Shown: positions 36,181 to 46,399, counted from the stretch's first letter. The stretch: DNA of 64,000 nt from Symbiodinium sp. CCMP2592 (GCA_905221615.1 CAJNDT010006189.1:171001-235000); one strand, 5' to 3'. The notes: generated by a model from the sequence alone, not told the origin. Numbers and translations: made by a program.

Positions 36181-36800
36181 TTGAAGGCCGCAACACTAAC
36201 CGCAACCACCCGAAGTCTAGCATCTCGAGTGAAAGGCCCTCCGCTGGCATCGGTACTGAAAGTGAGACCCCGACCATCAATGGTGTGTGCATCCTGCCAT
36301 AAACCGGTGCTTTCGCAGAGTTCCGGAATCGCAAACCTGGTGGCAACACGCAGGCCCCGAGTCCACGGCAGCTTAGATGCAACGGTTGACTCATGGTTAT
36401 ACCAATGAGGAGTGTCGAAACCTTTGTCCAGCCACCAATCACAGTCAAGAAGGACATGACGCCAACTAGCTGCAACATTGCACTTTGGGCACGTCTTTAC
36501 GGGACTATTGCCGTCATGGACAAGGCTGCCCTGCCACAAAGCCTTCAACCCTTGGTACCTAAGGGCATCACCTTTGGCCATAAATCTGGAAAGCAGCTTT
36601 CGCCCAACCGACCAATCAATCCCTTTCACCAGCTCTGGGCAATTAACCTTCCGTGCAATGCGTCTGCAGCCCTCAGCTTTCACGTCGTCAATCAAAGCCT
36701 GCAGAACAAGCGGTCTATGCTGGGCATCCAAAATGTTGTAACTCTGCACTTGGCCCCTTGGCCCGGCCGCTTCCAAACGAAGGCCTCCTGCACGTTCCAT
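35973..36800 (-). pseudogene. Element A: CCHC-like finger and start of RNase HI
   Basis: Within 275 codons, residues 104-120 form C-x2-C-x7-H-x4-C (CPKCNVAASWRHVLLDC), a zinc knuckle typical of the region between RT and RNase H in LINEs. Residues 181-187 (FSTDASG) begin RNase HI with its first catalytic Asp. The real frame enters from the RT ORF near 36750 and leaves near 36170. Residues beyond that point are out of frame. Confidence 0.82.
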
Positions 36801-37843
36801 TGGATACCTGTCATGTGCCCCACTGTGGCCGCCAAAGGCCCCTTAACATGATGCCAATTCTGTCGGTTGTCGCTGAAAGATGCCGCAGTCTGCTCCCAAA
36901 CGCGTGCAATCGGCGCCTTGTCTCGTCCCCATCTGTCGAGGGCCTTGAACCAGGACTGCACTTGCTGTGTAAGCACATCAGCCCATGGGTCACGTACTCT
37001 GTGGCTCTGAGCTGCTAGCGCTACCTCCAGGCACCCCATCTTGTGTAAACCCATTTGTTGACCAACAGCTCGCCTAAGCCACGTCACTCTACTAGGGGGG
37101 AAACCTTGCGCCTGGTGGCCCCACATCAGCGAGGAGCATACACCGCCGCAGAACAGGCGGATGCGGAATGATTGATCTGGCACCCTGAGTCTATCCAGCT
37201 TCTGCTTCCGTCCCCTACCCTTTTGCCAGCGCTTCCGTTGCACTTTGACTCTCCTTACCCTGCCCAAACCACAATCAACCCCTAAATCCCTCATACTTTG
37301 AAAGATTTTCGGATCGCTAGTGGTCAAAACCTCTTGCAAAGCTTTGCGCGCCTCTTTGGTGCTAGCCAGAAAGCCAGTCTTCTCCTCGGAAAGTTTGAGG
37401 CCGCTGTCTGCAAGGAGAGTTGCCAACTTGCGGTAACCGGCAAATGCCTGCTTCGCCACTTGAAGCGGAGAGTGAGCTTCAAAATCAGCACCTATATCAT
37501 CGACCCATGTATCTAAACCCTTGAGTCCTTCACAAGAGCTGACATCTTGCAGGATTGGCTTGAGGTACACACGAGCCATGGCTGTTGCGAAACGGCAACC
37601 TGCCAAGATCCCTTTCTCTGGGTGTATGCATGCACTCAAGATGTCTTCACTAACAATATGTCGTGTGCCACGATAGGCTTGCAGTGTTAGGGCAGCCACC
37701 TTGGGGGGGAAATTTGCATCAACCAATCTTTGCTCCAAAACCTGCAAGTCCACAAGATCATAGAAGGTTTCAAGATCAAGGAGATTTCCCCTTGCCTGCT
37801 GACTTCTCCCTTGAGAAGGCGATGGATGGCCACCTGCAAACAT
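36692..37843 (-). pseudogene. Element A: reverse transcriptase catalytic domain
   Basis: Palm motifs occur in order. Motif A is LLDLETFYDLVD at residues 21-32. Motif B is KGILAGCRFATA at 77-88. Motif C is TWVDDIG at 112-118, with WVDD replacing the more usual YADD or FADD. A thumb/linker region follows. The first ~17 residues belong to the upstream frame's sequence; the true join from the fingers ORF is near 37795. At the C-terminal end the sense sequence changes frame near 36750. Confidence 0.88.
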
Positions 37844-38283
37844 GTGTTGCCCGGTGTGGCTCTATCCCAAGGCGTGCTTGCTTGAGTTTCCCTCATCCAC
37901 TGCTGCACCGCAGGTCGTCGGCAAAAGCACCACACTCTGTAGGAGACTGATGTTAATGTGATGGGTCGCTCAATGTTGGGTTTTTTGGGAATCATACTGA
38001 CTTGATTCTGTGTCCAGTGAATCGGGGCCTGCAGCTCAGCCTCGGCTGCGTTGAGCACCGTAGCCAGCTCTTCATAAGCCTGCTTCAGTAGCCCCCTCAT
38101 GCCAGCATAAGTGAGGCCATCTAAACCTCCTGCTTTGTCAGCGGCTTTGTGAACAATCACGGAAATCTCATCTCCTGTGATGGAAGGCAAAGTGCTTTCC
38201 TGTGCTTTGGTGACAAGCTCCTGGCTAAGGACCAACTCGCGACGGGCCTCTCCCCAGATACCTACCCACTGTTGTCGGCGCAA
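37687..38283 (-). pseudogene. Element A: reverse transcriptase fingers region
   Basis: The frame contains KAAGGLDGLTYAGMRGL-like finger sequence (here KAGGLDGLTYAGMRGLLKQA) and …IPKKPNIERPITLTSVSYRV, RT motifs 0-2 with the conserved 'RPI-L' strand. Upstream, the frame can be extended to ERPFLDKPVAERSRLRRQQW, which joins the preceding ORF after removal of one T at about 38326. Downstream it passes into the palm ORF near 37795. Confidence 0.87.
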
Positions 38284-38323
38284 CCTCGAGCGTTCGGCTA
38301 CCGGCTTGTCAAGGAAAGGCCGT

Positions 38324-38734
38324 TCAAGTGCCCATTTTCATCCACTGCTTGAAGTCTTGCAAGCTCTGACTCTGCCTGCTTTGTGCAACTTGCGCCTCTG
38401 ACTCCGACACCTGGGCCTCTTCCAAGAGCCTCTGCAGTCCTTCGGCACGTTGGCCGTGGAAGGCATCACAAACCTTGACACAAAAGGCGGTGGCCTCGTC
38501 TGGCCAATTTGCAGCCTCCAACCAAACATCCGCCTGTTGTGCATTTCCGCGGGTCTGCTTCCACAGGTTTCCTCTCAAACCCGCCTGCAGCCCAGCTATG
38601 CATTTACGCATCCGCCCCCACCAACCGGTCAAAGTTAGCTTACTGTGGGCCAAAACTCTGGTTTGAGCTAGAGTGCTAGAGTTCCCCAGACTGCCCGCAC
38701 GGACTGGCCCCTGCCTTGGATAGAACCTTTGCAA
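38324..38734 (-). pseudogene. Element A: linker between endonuclease and RT
   Basis: A charged helical linker (…LEEAQVSESEAQVAQSRQSQ) that follows the endonuclease after a frame change near 38690 and passes into the RT fingers at about 38326. No domain of its own is recognised. Length and position fit an APE-class LINE polyprotein. Confidence 0.75.
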
Positions 38735-39423
38735 ACCTCCATGGCCTTAGCCCAACAAGCAAGTCCAACAGAGACCGGGTCATCACCGACAGCACACATG
38801 ATTTCCGGGTTAGTCGCGGAAACTCGCGGCCACTCGTCCTCGGCGAGGTCAAGCGCAAGCTTGCTGAACTGTTGCACTCTCCACTGCGGGTCTGCTGCTC
38901 CTGCACCCTTTATGCTTACGATCAGGGCACAGTGAGGCTTCCACGGCACAGCCCAATCGATCCTGATCGTGGTCAGGGCTTCTAGGGTGCGGCTAACGAT
39001 GACGAAATCTAGCTCGGACCCTTGCCCTTGCGTACACGTCATTTCGTGAACCGCCAAAAGCCTTCCACATAGAACCTGGACAAAACTATGCTCCATAAGT
39101 TCCTCCGGCGTGCAGTTGAAATCGTCACCTATCACCCAAGGCTCCGGCAAGGCACGGACATATGCCGCCAAATTGGCAAGGATATCCCCATTTCTCGGAC
39201 CAGCTGGCCCCTCAGAGTCTTTGAGATATATCACCCTGAGCGTATAGTCCAGACCCCCTGCTCGGAGCCCAACCGCTTCGAAGCCCGCTCCTTCCACACA
39301 GTACCTGTGCTTTTGCCAAAACCCACGATGCTTCCTGGTAACCCACGCCAAACCCCCTATCCTGTGCCCGCTGTCTCCTAAGTGGGCAGGCTCACCAAAA
39401 GTGTTCCAACGCAAGGCTTGCAA
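38668..39423 (-). pseudogene. Element A: APE-type endonuclease, main part
   Basis: The domain nicks target DNA. Visible motifs are VIGDDFNCTPEEL (residues 98-109; the G-D-F-N metal motif with an extra Asp), SELDFVIVS (136-144) and KPHCALIVSI (162-171), which includes the final catalytic His. The frame continues upstream past the nominal start as LSPAQLHDRRGTLQALRWN, which joins GVQETH of the preceding ORF by removal of one C near 39455. GVQETH is the metal-binding Q-E-T motif. Confidence 0.88.
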
Positions 39424-39436
39424 GGTGCCTCGCCTG

Positions 39437-41638
39437 TCATGCAGTTGCGCAGGACTGAGGGTGAGTCTCTTGGACTCCTATCGCAGCGCATCCGCAGGTA
39501 TTGACCCAGGCCAAAGCTGATGCATTGAATGATGTGACATTAGCGAAACCGACCTCGAGATCCGCTGGAGCGACCTGAGAAACACTGCACACATGATCAC
39601 CTGCACCTACGGGGCACCAGCTATCCTCAACTAGATGCGAAGAAACTTTCTTTATCACATGCTTGGGACCTGGCCTGACTGATGCATGGAAAGGCCCTCG
39701 CTGGGCCGTCTGGCTACACGCAGGGGTTAAGATAGGGCATCCTCGAAAGGAGTCCGGAGAGTGCTGCGGGGCCGCAGGCGAGAAAATGTTGCAATCCACC
39801 GGCTTGTCAGACATGCTTGGATATTGAAGCAGAAACTCGCTAAGGATTGCGGCTTCTTTCCAAGCCTGCTCCTCACCTTCTAGGCCAGACATGATGCGCC
39901 AGCCCACGCTATATGCACAAGAACCCTCTGGGAAAGCAGCCTCAATCGCCGTAACAACATCAATCAACTGTTTAGCGTGGTCCGGGGCAAGGTGGGAAAC
40001 CGGAGCAAGGGCACGAATGCTTTCCCAGACCCCTCCCCACTCGCCATTCCGCGGCTTTGCCACTTGAAAAGTGCCTGATTTGCATTGCACCGCAGACTGC
40101 TTTGGATCCCCAGCCTTAGGATTTGGAAAATGGCTCTGGCCTAGCCCCTCTGAGACTGCGGTGCCATGGGACGTGGTGCAAGATGAAGCCTGAACTAACC
40201 TACCACCCTCAATACCCACCGAACCGCGCCTAACAGGGTCCCTGTACTGCGTGCTAAAACTGGCTACGTGCAGACCTGGATCATCCTGCTGGTCATCCAA
40301 CGGCGTACTCCTGGCAGCTAAAACATCATTTTTATTCGCAAAGGAAACGCTATCGTCTTTTGCAGTCTTTCCACAAACTCGGCTAACATCGACATCACCA
40401 CAAGGAGAGGGCACAGTGGGAGACGAAAACGGCCCGGGCAAACCTACCGGATGATCATTGCAGTTAGCCTCACCTCCATTTGCAGCGTACGCCTGAAGGG
40501 AGCCTTTAGGTTTGAGCACACACTCAGCATCATCGAAAGATGCACTCCCACCAGCACCATCAACAACGCAATCACCCACCGATCTACACCTGGAAAGGAC
40601 CTGCTCTCCCGGTGACACACAACGTTGTCCCAGCGCAGCCAAACTACGGGGTTGGAGCTCGGAAACGCTTGGAGACCCATCCTTTGGCAAAAACTGATTT
40701 TTTACACAACTTGGTTCTACAAGACCAACAGCACAACGGACAGCTGCTTTCACAGGGCTTTGGCAGGTCGCAGACGCTGACACGCTCTCCTGCTCAGCAT
40801 TGTCGTCGCGGTACTCAAATGTCCTGCGGAAGTACTTTGGTCCTGACCAGTCTGCACACGACGCGCCTGATGTAAAGGGCCTGGCAGGTCTCTTCGGAAA
40901 CTGCCAGCCCAACCCTGATGCGTTAGAAACGATCGCCTGTGGCACTCTTGCAATTGCATCTGCGCAACCTTGGCCCCTGCACCACTCGGCACGATCTACT
41001 GTTGCATCACCCCCTAAAACAACAAAGCTGCAATCTGGGAACGCTGCAGCCTGGACCCTATCAGCGCCCCTCGCATCCTGGGTCAATGTAGCCAAGCCCG
41101 GCTCCCCACCAAGCAAACTACGAAGGGAACTTTCTCGGAACACCTCCAAACGCTGCTCCATTGTTCGGTCACAACCCTGGCACATGGACTGCAAGACTCC
41201 AGTGACATCAAGGACAAGAATCTTTAGAGCAACACTGGCTGCATCACAAGGGCGCTCACGATCAAGGCACCCCACCTTGAGAGCACTTTCGGAGTCTCCT
41301 TGAAAAGAACTCAAAATCTCGGCATCAAACCCCTTGGACAAGACACAGGCCGCATTTCCCCTTGCTTCCGGAAGTCTGCTGCCCTGGCAGGGCTTGTCGC
41401 CAGTATGACAAAACTGCGTGATCGCACGGAAGACCTGCAAACGCTGCTCCATGACTTGGTCAACACCCTGACACAAGGCAAGCAAGACACCTGTGACCCC
41501 GTGAACCAAGAGGAGCAAAGCAAAACTGAAGTCTACATGCTGGGACTGTGCCTTACCGAAATTCTGACGTGGCCACACGGAGCCCGGCCCTGCTGCAAGT
41601 GAGAACGCACCGGTCACACAACTGTTGCTCACTCCCAT
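39437..41638 (-). pseudogene. Element A: long linker ORF ending in the first endonuclease motifs
   Basis: 733 uninterrupted codons, mostly of unknown fold, with many Ser, Cys and Ala. Residues near 47-72 and 143-168 hold a duplicated segment, VTGVLLALCQGVDQVMEQRL and VTGVLQSMCQGCDRTMEQRL. The last ~40 residues start the endonuclease (…FANVTSFNASALAWVN, then GVQETH), after which a single-base frameshift and stop break it. It is in the same frame as the N-terminal ORF at 41876-42652, separated from it by two TAG codons. Confidence 0.8.
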
Positions 41639-41665
41639 GGGCCTGCAACCCCGCTGACCATAGCC

Positions 41666-42652
41666 CTATCCCTGATTCACACCCTCCTTGGTACGCGGGG
41701 ATCTGCTGCGATCCTTCTTTCCTGCCTGGCCTACTGGCAAGGCCCCGGCCTCGCCTGTTCCTAGCATTTCATGATCGCGATCCGTCGGACCTGGATTTTG
41801 CTCGGGCACACGTGACTGCACTGGAACACCAATCTTGGCTGGGGCAGGCACGGCTGCCAACTGGGCACGGACACGCTACTCAGCTTCTGCGTCAAGCTGC
41901 ACACCCGCTCTAGACATAGCTTCAAAAAACGCCTCGAAGTGTTTTAAGTCTTCCACTGGAGGCTCCACCTTGCTGTCAAATTCGCCCAGCTTGGCTTGCA
42001 GCTGCTTTTGCAGATCCTCCACTTCGGCTTGCTTAGCACTCAACTGCTCTGTGAGGGTCTGCATGCCACGCAAGAGCTCCTCGTACGTCTGCTTTGCTTT
42101 ATCAATGCGGGCCTGCAGCGACACTGATTGCTGCACAAGGTCCCTCAAGGAGTTGGTCTCAGCCTTGAAGCGCCGGTTTAGGTCTGACACCGCCTGCCCG
42201 TACGTAGGCTCTTGCTTGGGCTCTTGCAAGAGCTTTTGGATGCTCTCTGGCAACGATGACAGGTGCTGCCTGCAGGCTTCTTTCAGATCAGGCTCACTTG
42301 TCGTCACTGGGCTGCAGTGGATGCCATGCGATTTCAGAGTGGCCTGCAACTTGCTATCAAAAGAACCCCAATGCACCTTCAAAGCTTCAAGGACGTCTGC
42401 TGGCCACAATGCGCTTGTATCCAAGCCTGGCGGCGGCTGGACTTTTGACTTCCTAACCTTTGGCGCCTTCCAGCGTGCGCTTTCCCACCTGGGCCACTGA
42501 CCCTCCAGTGGGCCAGTTTGCCCAGACGCTGCTAACGACTTAGCCCACAAGGTGTTGCACTGACTGCAGTGAGTGTGTTTGCTGCAGCGATCAGTCCAAA
42601 GCCAGCTGTTGCACGCTTTGTTGCAGCAGACAACGTACGATCTCTGAGGCAT
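41666..42652 (-). pseudogene. Element A: N-terminal zinc-ribbon and coiled-coil region
   Basis: The frame starts with ATG at 42652. Residues 9-32 hold CCNKAC and HCSQC, a Cys4-type zinc ribbon with spacing C-x3/4-C-x14-C-x2-C. Residues about 170-240 form a coiled coil (…TLTEQLSAKQAEVEDLQKQL). This arrangement suits an RNA-binding, oligomerising ORF1-like part. TAG at 41876-41878 interrupts it; the frame then continues with plausible protein (…VPAPAKIGVPVQSR) to a second TAG at 41666-41668 and on into the 733-codon ORF. The whole protein may originally have been one polyprotein. Confidence 0.8.
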
Positions 42653-42848
42653 GGTTCAGTGCTGAAGCCAAGGTTCCAAGAAAATCAGTTTAGATCCAAG
42701 CAAATCACAAGAAATCAAGGAAAATCAAGCACTGATTCAAGGAAACTATGGCTCGCTACTGGGTAACTACGCAAGCAGCACCTCAGGGTACTGCTCTTCC
42801 ACTGTGTGGTGGGGATTGCAAGCTACCAGGAAGTCGCTGCTGACTGAA
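42653..42848 (-). other. Element A: 5' untranslated region
   Basis: About 200 bases lie between the spliced-leader relics and the first ATG. They include AAATCA/CAAGG-rich phrases. No internal promoter motif is recognised. Confidence 0.6.
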
Positions 42849-42869
42849 CTGAGCCAAAAACTTGAGCCA
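42849..42869 (-). other. Spliced-leader relics at the 5' end of element A
   Basis: Reading inward from the target-site duplication on the minus strand, the element begins TGGCTCAAG and continues TTTTTGGCTCAG. The 3' end of the dinoflagellate spliced leader is CCATTTTGGCTCAAG. The first block matches its last nine bases exactly. The second matches TTTTGGCTCAAG with one base missing. Tandem leader relics are known in dinoflagellate retrogenes, where a trans-spliced mRNA is copied back into the genome and trans-spliced again. Here the leader sits precisely at the insertion border. Confidence 0.72.
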
Positions 42870-42883
42870 GAAATAGTTTGGAA
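42870..42883. repeat. Target-site duplication of element A, right copy
   Basis: GAAATAGTTTGGAA, identical to 35153-35166. It runs directly into ACCCAGGTTTAACCTGGG repeat sequence, showing the insertion target was the AACCCAGGTT family. Confidence 0.9.
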
Positions 42884-43200
42884 CCCAGGTTTAACCTGGG
42901 TTCCAACCCCCCCCTCTGAAACCAGTCCGCGATCAGTGAAATAAACAAGTGCCGAGAGAAGAACATGTTAAGCGTTGGTGTTCGTTCCGCCCGGCTCCTC
43001 CAAAGATAGAAAGCGGAACCATAAATCAGCGTCGTCAAAGCTATCATCGCACAGAGGACGGCAAATTCCAACGAAACGGAGCACGAGCATAGGTTTTTGG
43101 AGTGTTCCGGAACCCAGGGTTCAAACTCCCGGGGGGCCCGGGGGGGGGGGAGAACATATAATATAACTCCGGAACTCAGGGTTGAACCCTGGGTTCGAAC
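42881..43200. repeat. AACCCAGGTT-type repeats, right of element A
   Basis: GAACCCAGGTTTAACCTGGGTTCC at 42881-42904 and related phrases at 43110-43130 and 43170-43220. Unique-looking DNA lies between them. Confidence 0.8.
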
Positions 43201-43221
43201 TTCTCGAACCCAGGTTGAACC

Positions 43222-43450
43222 TGGAGTTTGAACTCTATGTTCAAACCCTGGGTTCGGGAACTCTATGTTCGAACCCAGGGTTCGGGAACTCTATGTTCGA
43301 ACCCTGGATTCGGGAACTCTATGTTCGAACCCGAGGTTTAGGGTACTCCATGTTCGAACCCCGGGTTCGGGAACTCCTCCCCCTTTCCCAGAGAGTCCAA
43401 ACCGGGGTTTGGGGAACTCTATGTTGGAACCTCGGGTTCTGGAAGTCGTC
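43222..43450 (+). repeat. 28-29 bp tandem repeat (AACTCTATGTTCGAACCC unit)
   Basis: AACTCTATGTTCGAACCC plus GGGTTCGGG occurs at 43231, 43259, 43287 and 43315, with diverged copies near 43344 and 43410. The spacing is 28, 28, 28 and 29. It appears to have expanded from the AACCCAGGTT family. Two further isolated copies lie at 44460-44530. Confidence 0.88.
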
Positions 43451-43559
43451 CCCCCTTCGGAGCGTTCGAACCCTGGGAGGGGCTGCGCCCCCCCCAATCC
43501 CCCCGCTGTGCTTGCCGAAAACAAAGAAAAAGGCTGGCAATGACCAGTCCCTGCCACAA

Positions 43560-44430
43560 AAGAAGCAGAAGCCACACGAAACCGCTTTATGTGGCTTTTT
43601 GCGAAGAAATCAAAGAAAGACAAAACAAAGAAAAAGATTGTCAATGAGGAGTCTTTCTTCTCAAGGGGGCTTCAGAAGCATGAAGTCTCCTACGAGAATG
43701 CTAAAGCCGCGAACAAATGAACCCAAGGGTTCAAGACTCCCCCCAGAGTTCGAACGGGATTCGAACACCGATAATCACCAAACAAAAGGAGAGTGAGTGA
43801 GTGAGTGAGTGAGTGAGTGTCGACCTGGAGTGCTCTCCGGCCTACGGAAACGGTCCCTCTCGCCTTCTTTGCCCCTCCGCATACGTCATTGGGGCTCCGG
43901 TGCAGAGTTCAACGCTCCGGGCCCCTCGATCCGAGCCGGGGATTTAGAGGAGGGATGTGAACCTCCATGGGCCCGCCCCCCAAGCCGGGCGGCTTGGGTT
44001 GGAATTGGACACGTGGCAAGACAGCCCACATCGCAGGAACAAAGCTCTTCCCTGGATGATCTCACCGAAGTACTAAGCTGGGGACACTGGCTTAGAGAGG
44101 CGGGGTATTGGGGGGTGGGGTGGTCGACCAAACACGCACACACGCACAGCACCGGCAGCGAGACTAAGGGCAAAAGCACATTCAGCTAATGTCCTTGTGG
44201 CTGCAAATACTCGAACAGTATCCTCTTGGCGTGTGGGACAATGCCTGATGCTAAGGGCATTACCTCCGACCAGAAGGGTGCAAACAAAAGAAGAAGAAGC
44301 CACACAGAATCGCTTTGTGGGGGGTTTGCGAAGAAAAGTAACCGAGAGCGACAGAAACCACAAACTTAAACGCAAGCACAAACAAAAGAAAGAAGCTACA
44401 CGAAATCGCTTAATGGGGTTTTTGCGAAAT
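43560..44430 (+). repeat. CGAAATCGCTT module copies right of element A
   Basis: CCACACGAAACCGCTTTATG (43572), CCACACAGAATCGCTTTGTG (44301) and CTACACGAAATCGCTTAATG (44396), each followed by a G-rich then TTTGCGAA stretch. They match the three copies at 34.3-34.8 kb, so the module flanks element A on both sides. Confidence 0.75.
43793..43820 (+). repeat. (GAGT)n tract
   Basis: Seven GAGT units in a row. Confidence 0.92.
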
Positions 44431-45065
44431 GAGAGAACAAGAATCAATATACAAGAGTTCGAACTCTGGGTTTGGAAACTCCATGTTCGAACTTCGGGTT
44501 TGGAAACTCTATGTTCGAAACCTGGGTTTCAACTTTTTTTGGCTTGACTGAGCCTCGTAGACTTCGGCTGTAGCACTCGGTCCCAACAAACAAGCGAACA
44601 CAAACTACAAACAAACAAAGCGGTGAGACAGCAAAGCGAAGCTCTACAAAGGGCTGCGGCGCACAGATTTTGCCGGTGTTAGCCGTTCAGCACCAAACTA
44701 CGGAGCCTTAGCGACCGGTCAGGAGCAACGAAAAGCTGTCGCTCAGAGCTGCCCAAAACAATAGGTGGAGGCTCCAGTTGCCGTTCTAGTCTTGCCAGAC
44801 AACGGACAACCCCCTGTGTTTTGTTCCGTTACGATTGTGCACACCAAAATCCAAAAGTCTAGGCCCATTGCATGCGTGGGCGGCTTCCTGATAAGCGAAG
44901 CCACTAAGGAGAGTGGCTGTGCATTCCACTTGTTCCGGCACAAGGATGGTTCTTACGGCCTTCTGTCTCCAGCATGAATCCGTGTGCCAGCTCATGGCTG
45001 AGGAGGAGGCAACAGATGTAAGACCCAGATTAACGAGTAGACTGAGAGGAATTAGAGCTGCAATA

Positions 45066-45116
45066 GTAGTGGCAGTAGTCGTAGTAGTAGTAGCAGAAGT
45101 AGTAGTAGCAGTAGTG

Positions 45117-45168
<52 letters not shown>

Positions 45169-45300
45169 ATGTAGAAGTGGTAGTAGTAGATGTGGAAGTG
45201 GTAGTAGTAGTAGTAGTAGTCGTAGTTGTAATTGTAGTTGTAGTAGTAGTAGTAGTAGTCGTAGTTGTAATTGTAGTTGTAGCAGTAGTAGTAGTAGTAT
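45066..45300 (+). repeat. (AGT)n array
   Basis: AGT runs with GTAGTTGTAATTGTAGTTGTAGC interruptions. On the minus strand the array directly follows an A-rich end of the RNase H remnant (AAAAATACTACTAC). Confidence 0.92.
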
Positions 45301-45329
45301 TTTTCCTAAGCCAAGCTGTAAACGAACCG

Positions 45330-46379
45330 TCTCACCTGCTCAACGCAAGACTCGCCTCCTCCCTTGCCTAGATCGGCATGGCAGGCGAAAGTGTTCAAAG
45401 ATTGCCGCAGTTCGGGTGCGCTTACTGCAAAAGACACACTTCCAAATCAAACCCTCCTGTCTCAATAAGTGGCTGGGGTGACCAACAGGGACAGCAGCAC
45501 TGCCCGCTCCTATGCACTGCTGTGCGGCACACTGTTTCAAGCGTGCCGGACATGTTACTGCGAAGAAGCAACCGACAATTTGCGCAGCAAGCCTTCCCTG
45601 GTTTCACTTGCCAAACATGCTGTGGGTAAGTGACGGTGAGGTGCTCGAGAAACTGCCGTTTCGTGGGCCCTCTAGGGCCATGCACTTTACCTAAGGCTGC
45701 GCAAGGGTCAGTCTTCTGCATCCACAGCAAAGCAGCAGTGACAAGGTGCTCCGCAACTTCAACCGCACGGCGGTCAACCCACAACGACAGCAGCTCTGTC
45801 CCAAATCCGTATGCTTGTTAGCGTGGGTTTGGACCGGCGAATCAGCCTCACAATTTCCAATCCAAGACCAGACTGGCTCGTCAGGAAACAGGTCGGGAAA
45901 CTCCGCCTGTGAAAGATGAGCCTTCACCTTATGCACTGAAACTTCTTCCCACGCTCTTGGCCCTAATTTCCGTCCACAGATCGGGATTGGTGCAATCAAG
46001 GCCTCTAGATCTGGAAAGCTTTTTGAAGCGGCGATGAACATAATCAGCATCCGTGGCCAACTCAAGATCTCTTACAGTCAACTGCAGGGCCTCAAGCACT
46101 GCCATGGTTTCTGCTCTTGGAACCGTCTGTTCAGAGCCAATAAGAGAAGCAGTGTACCTACCGACACAGATCTATCCGACAAGCTGCAACGCCGCGCGGA
46201 CTGGTGAACGGTCCCTCAGGCAATGTTTCGAGAATGCCGTGGGACAGGCGACTGCAGCTGAGACAACATCCATGGGCACTCCCATAATTGGTGATGTTCA
46301 ACGCTCGCACCATGCGGACATTGAGGCACATAGAACAGTTTCTCAAGCAAAAGACGTGTGAGTTCAGCCGGTTGGGCAC
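45330..46379 (-). mobile_element. 5'-truncated non-LTR retrotransposon remnant (RNase H and tail)
   Basis: Three frames carry one RNase HI. At 46190-46000: SEQTVPRAETMAVLEALQLT with the catalytic Glu, then ELATDADYVHRRF with an Asp. At 45940-45830, in another frame: SVHKVKAHLSQAEF and WIGNCEAD, the last Asp motif. At 45785-45422: WVDRRAVEVAEHL and a Cys-rich tail (KACCANCRLL). At least two frameshifts break it. No RT was found upstream, so this is a 5'-truncated insertion related to but diverged from element A. It ends in an A-rich sequence leading into (TAC)n. Confidence 0.78.
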
Positions 46380-46399
46380 GATTCATCTGTTTTCAGATG

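Larger units (their letters stand above)
35167..42869 (-). mobile_element. Element A: full-length non-LTR retrotransposon (7.7 kb, defective)
   Basis: The element is bounded by a perfect 14-bp target-site duplication, has an eight-base A tail at its 3' end (35167-35174 on the plus strand as T8) and spliced-leader-like sequence at its 5' end. Read on the minus strand, its order is zinc-ribbon/coiled-coil region, long linker, APE-type endonuclease, reverse transcriptase with WVDD at the active site, CCHC-like finger, and RNase HI. APE-class LINEs with RNase H, such as the I clade, share this order. It has two in-frame TAG codons and about six single-base frame changes, so this copy cannot make its proteins unless the lesions are assembly errors. 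It inserted into the AACCCAGGTT repeat landscape. Confidence 0.92.
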
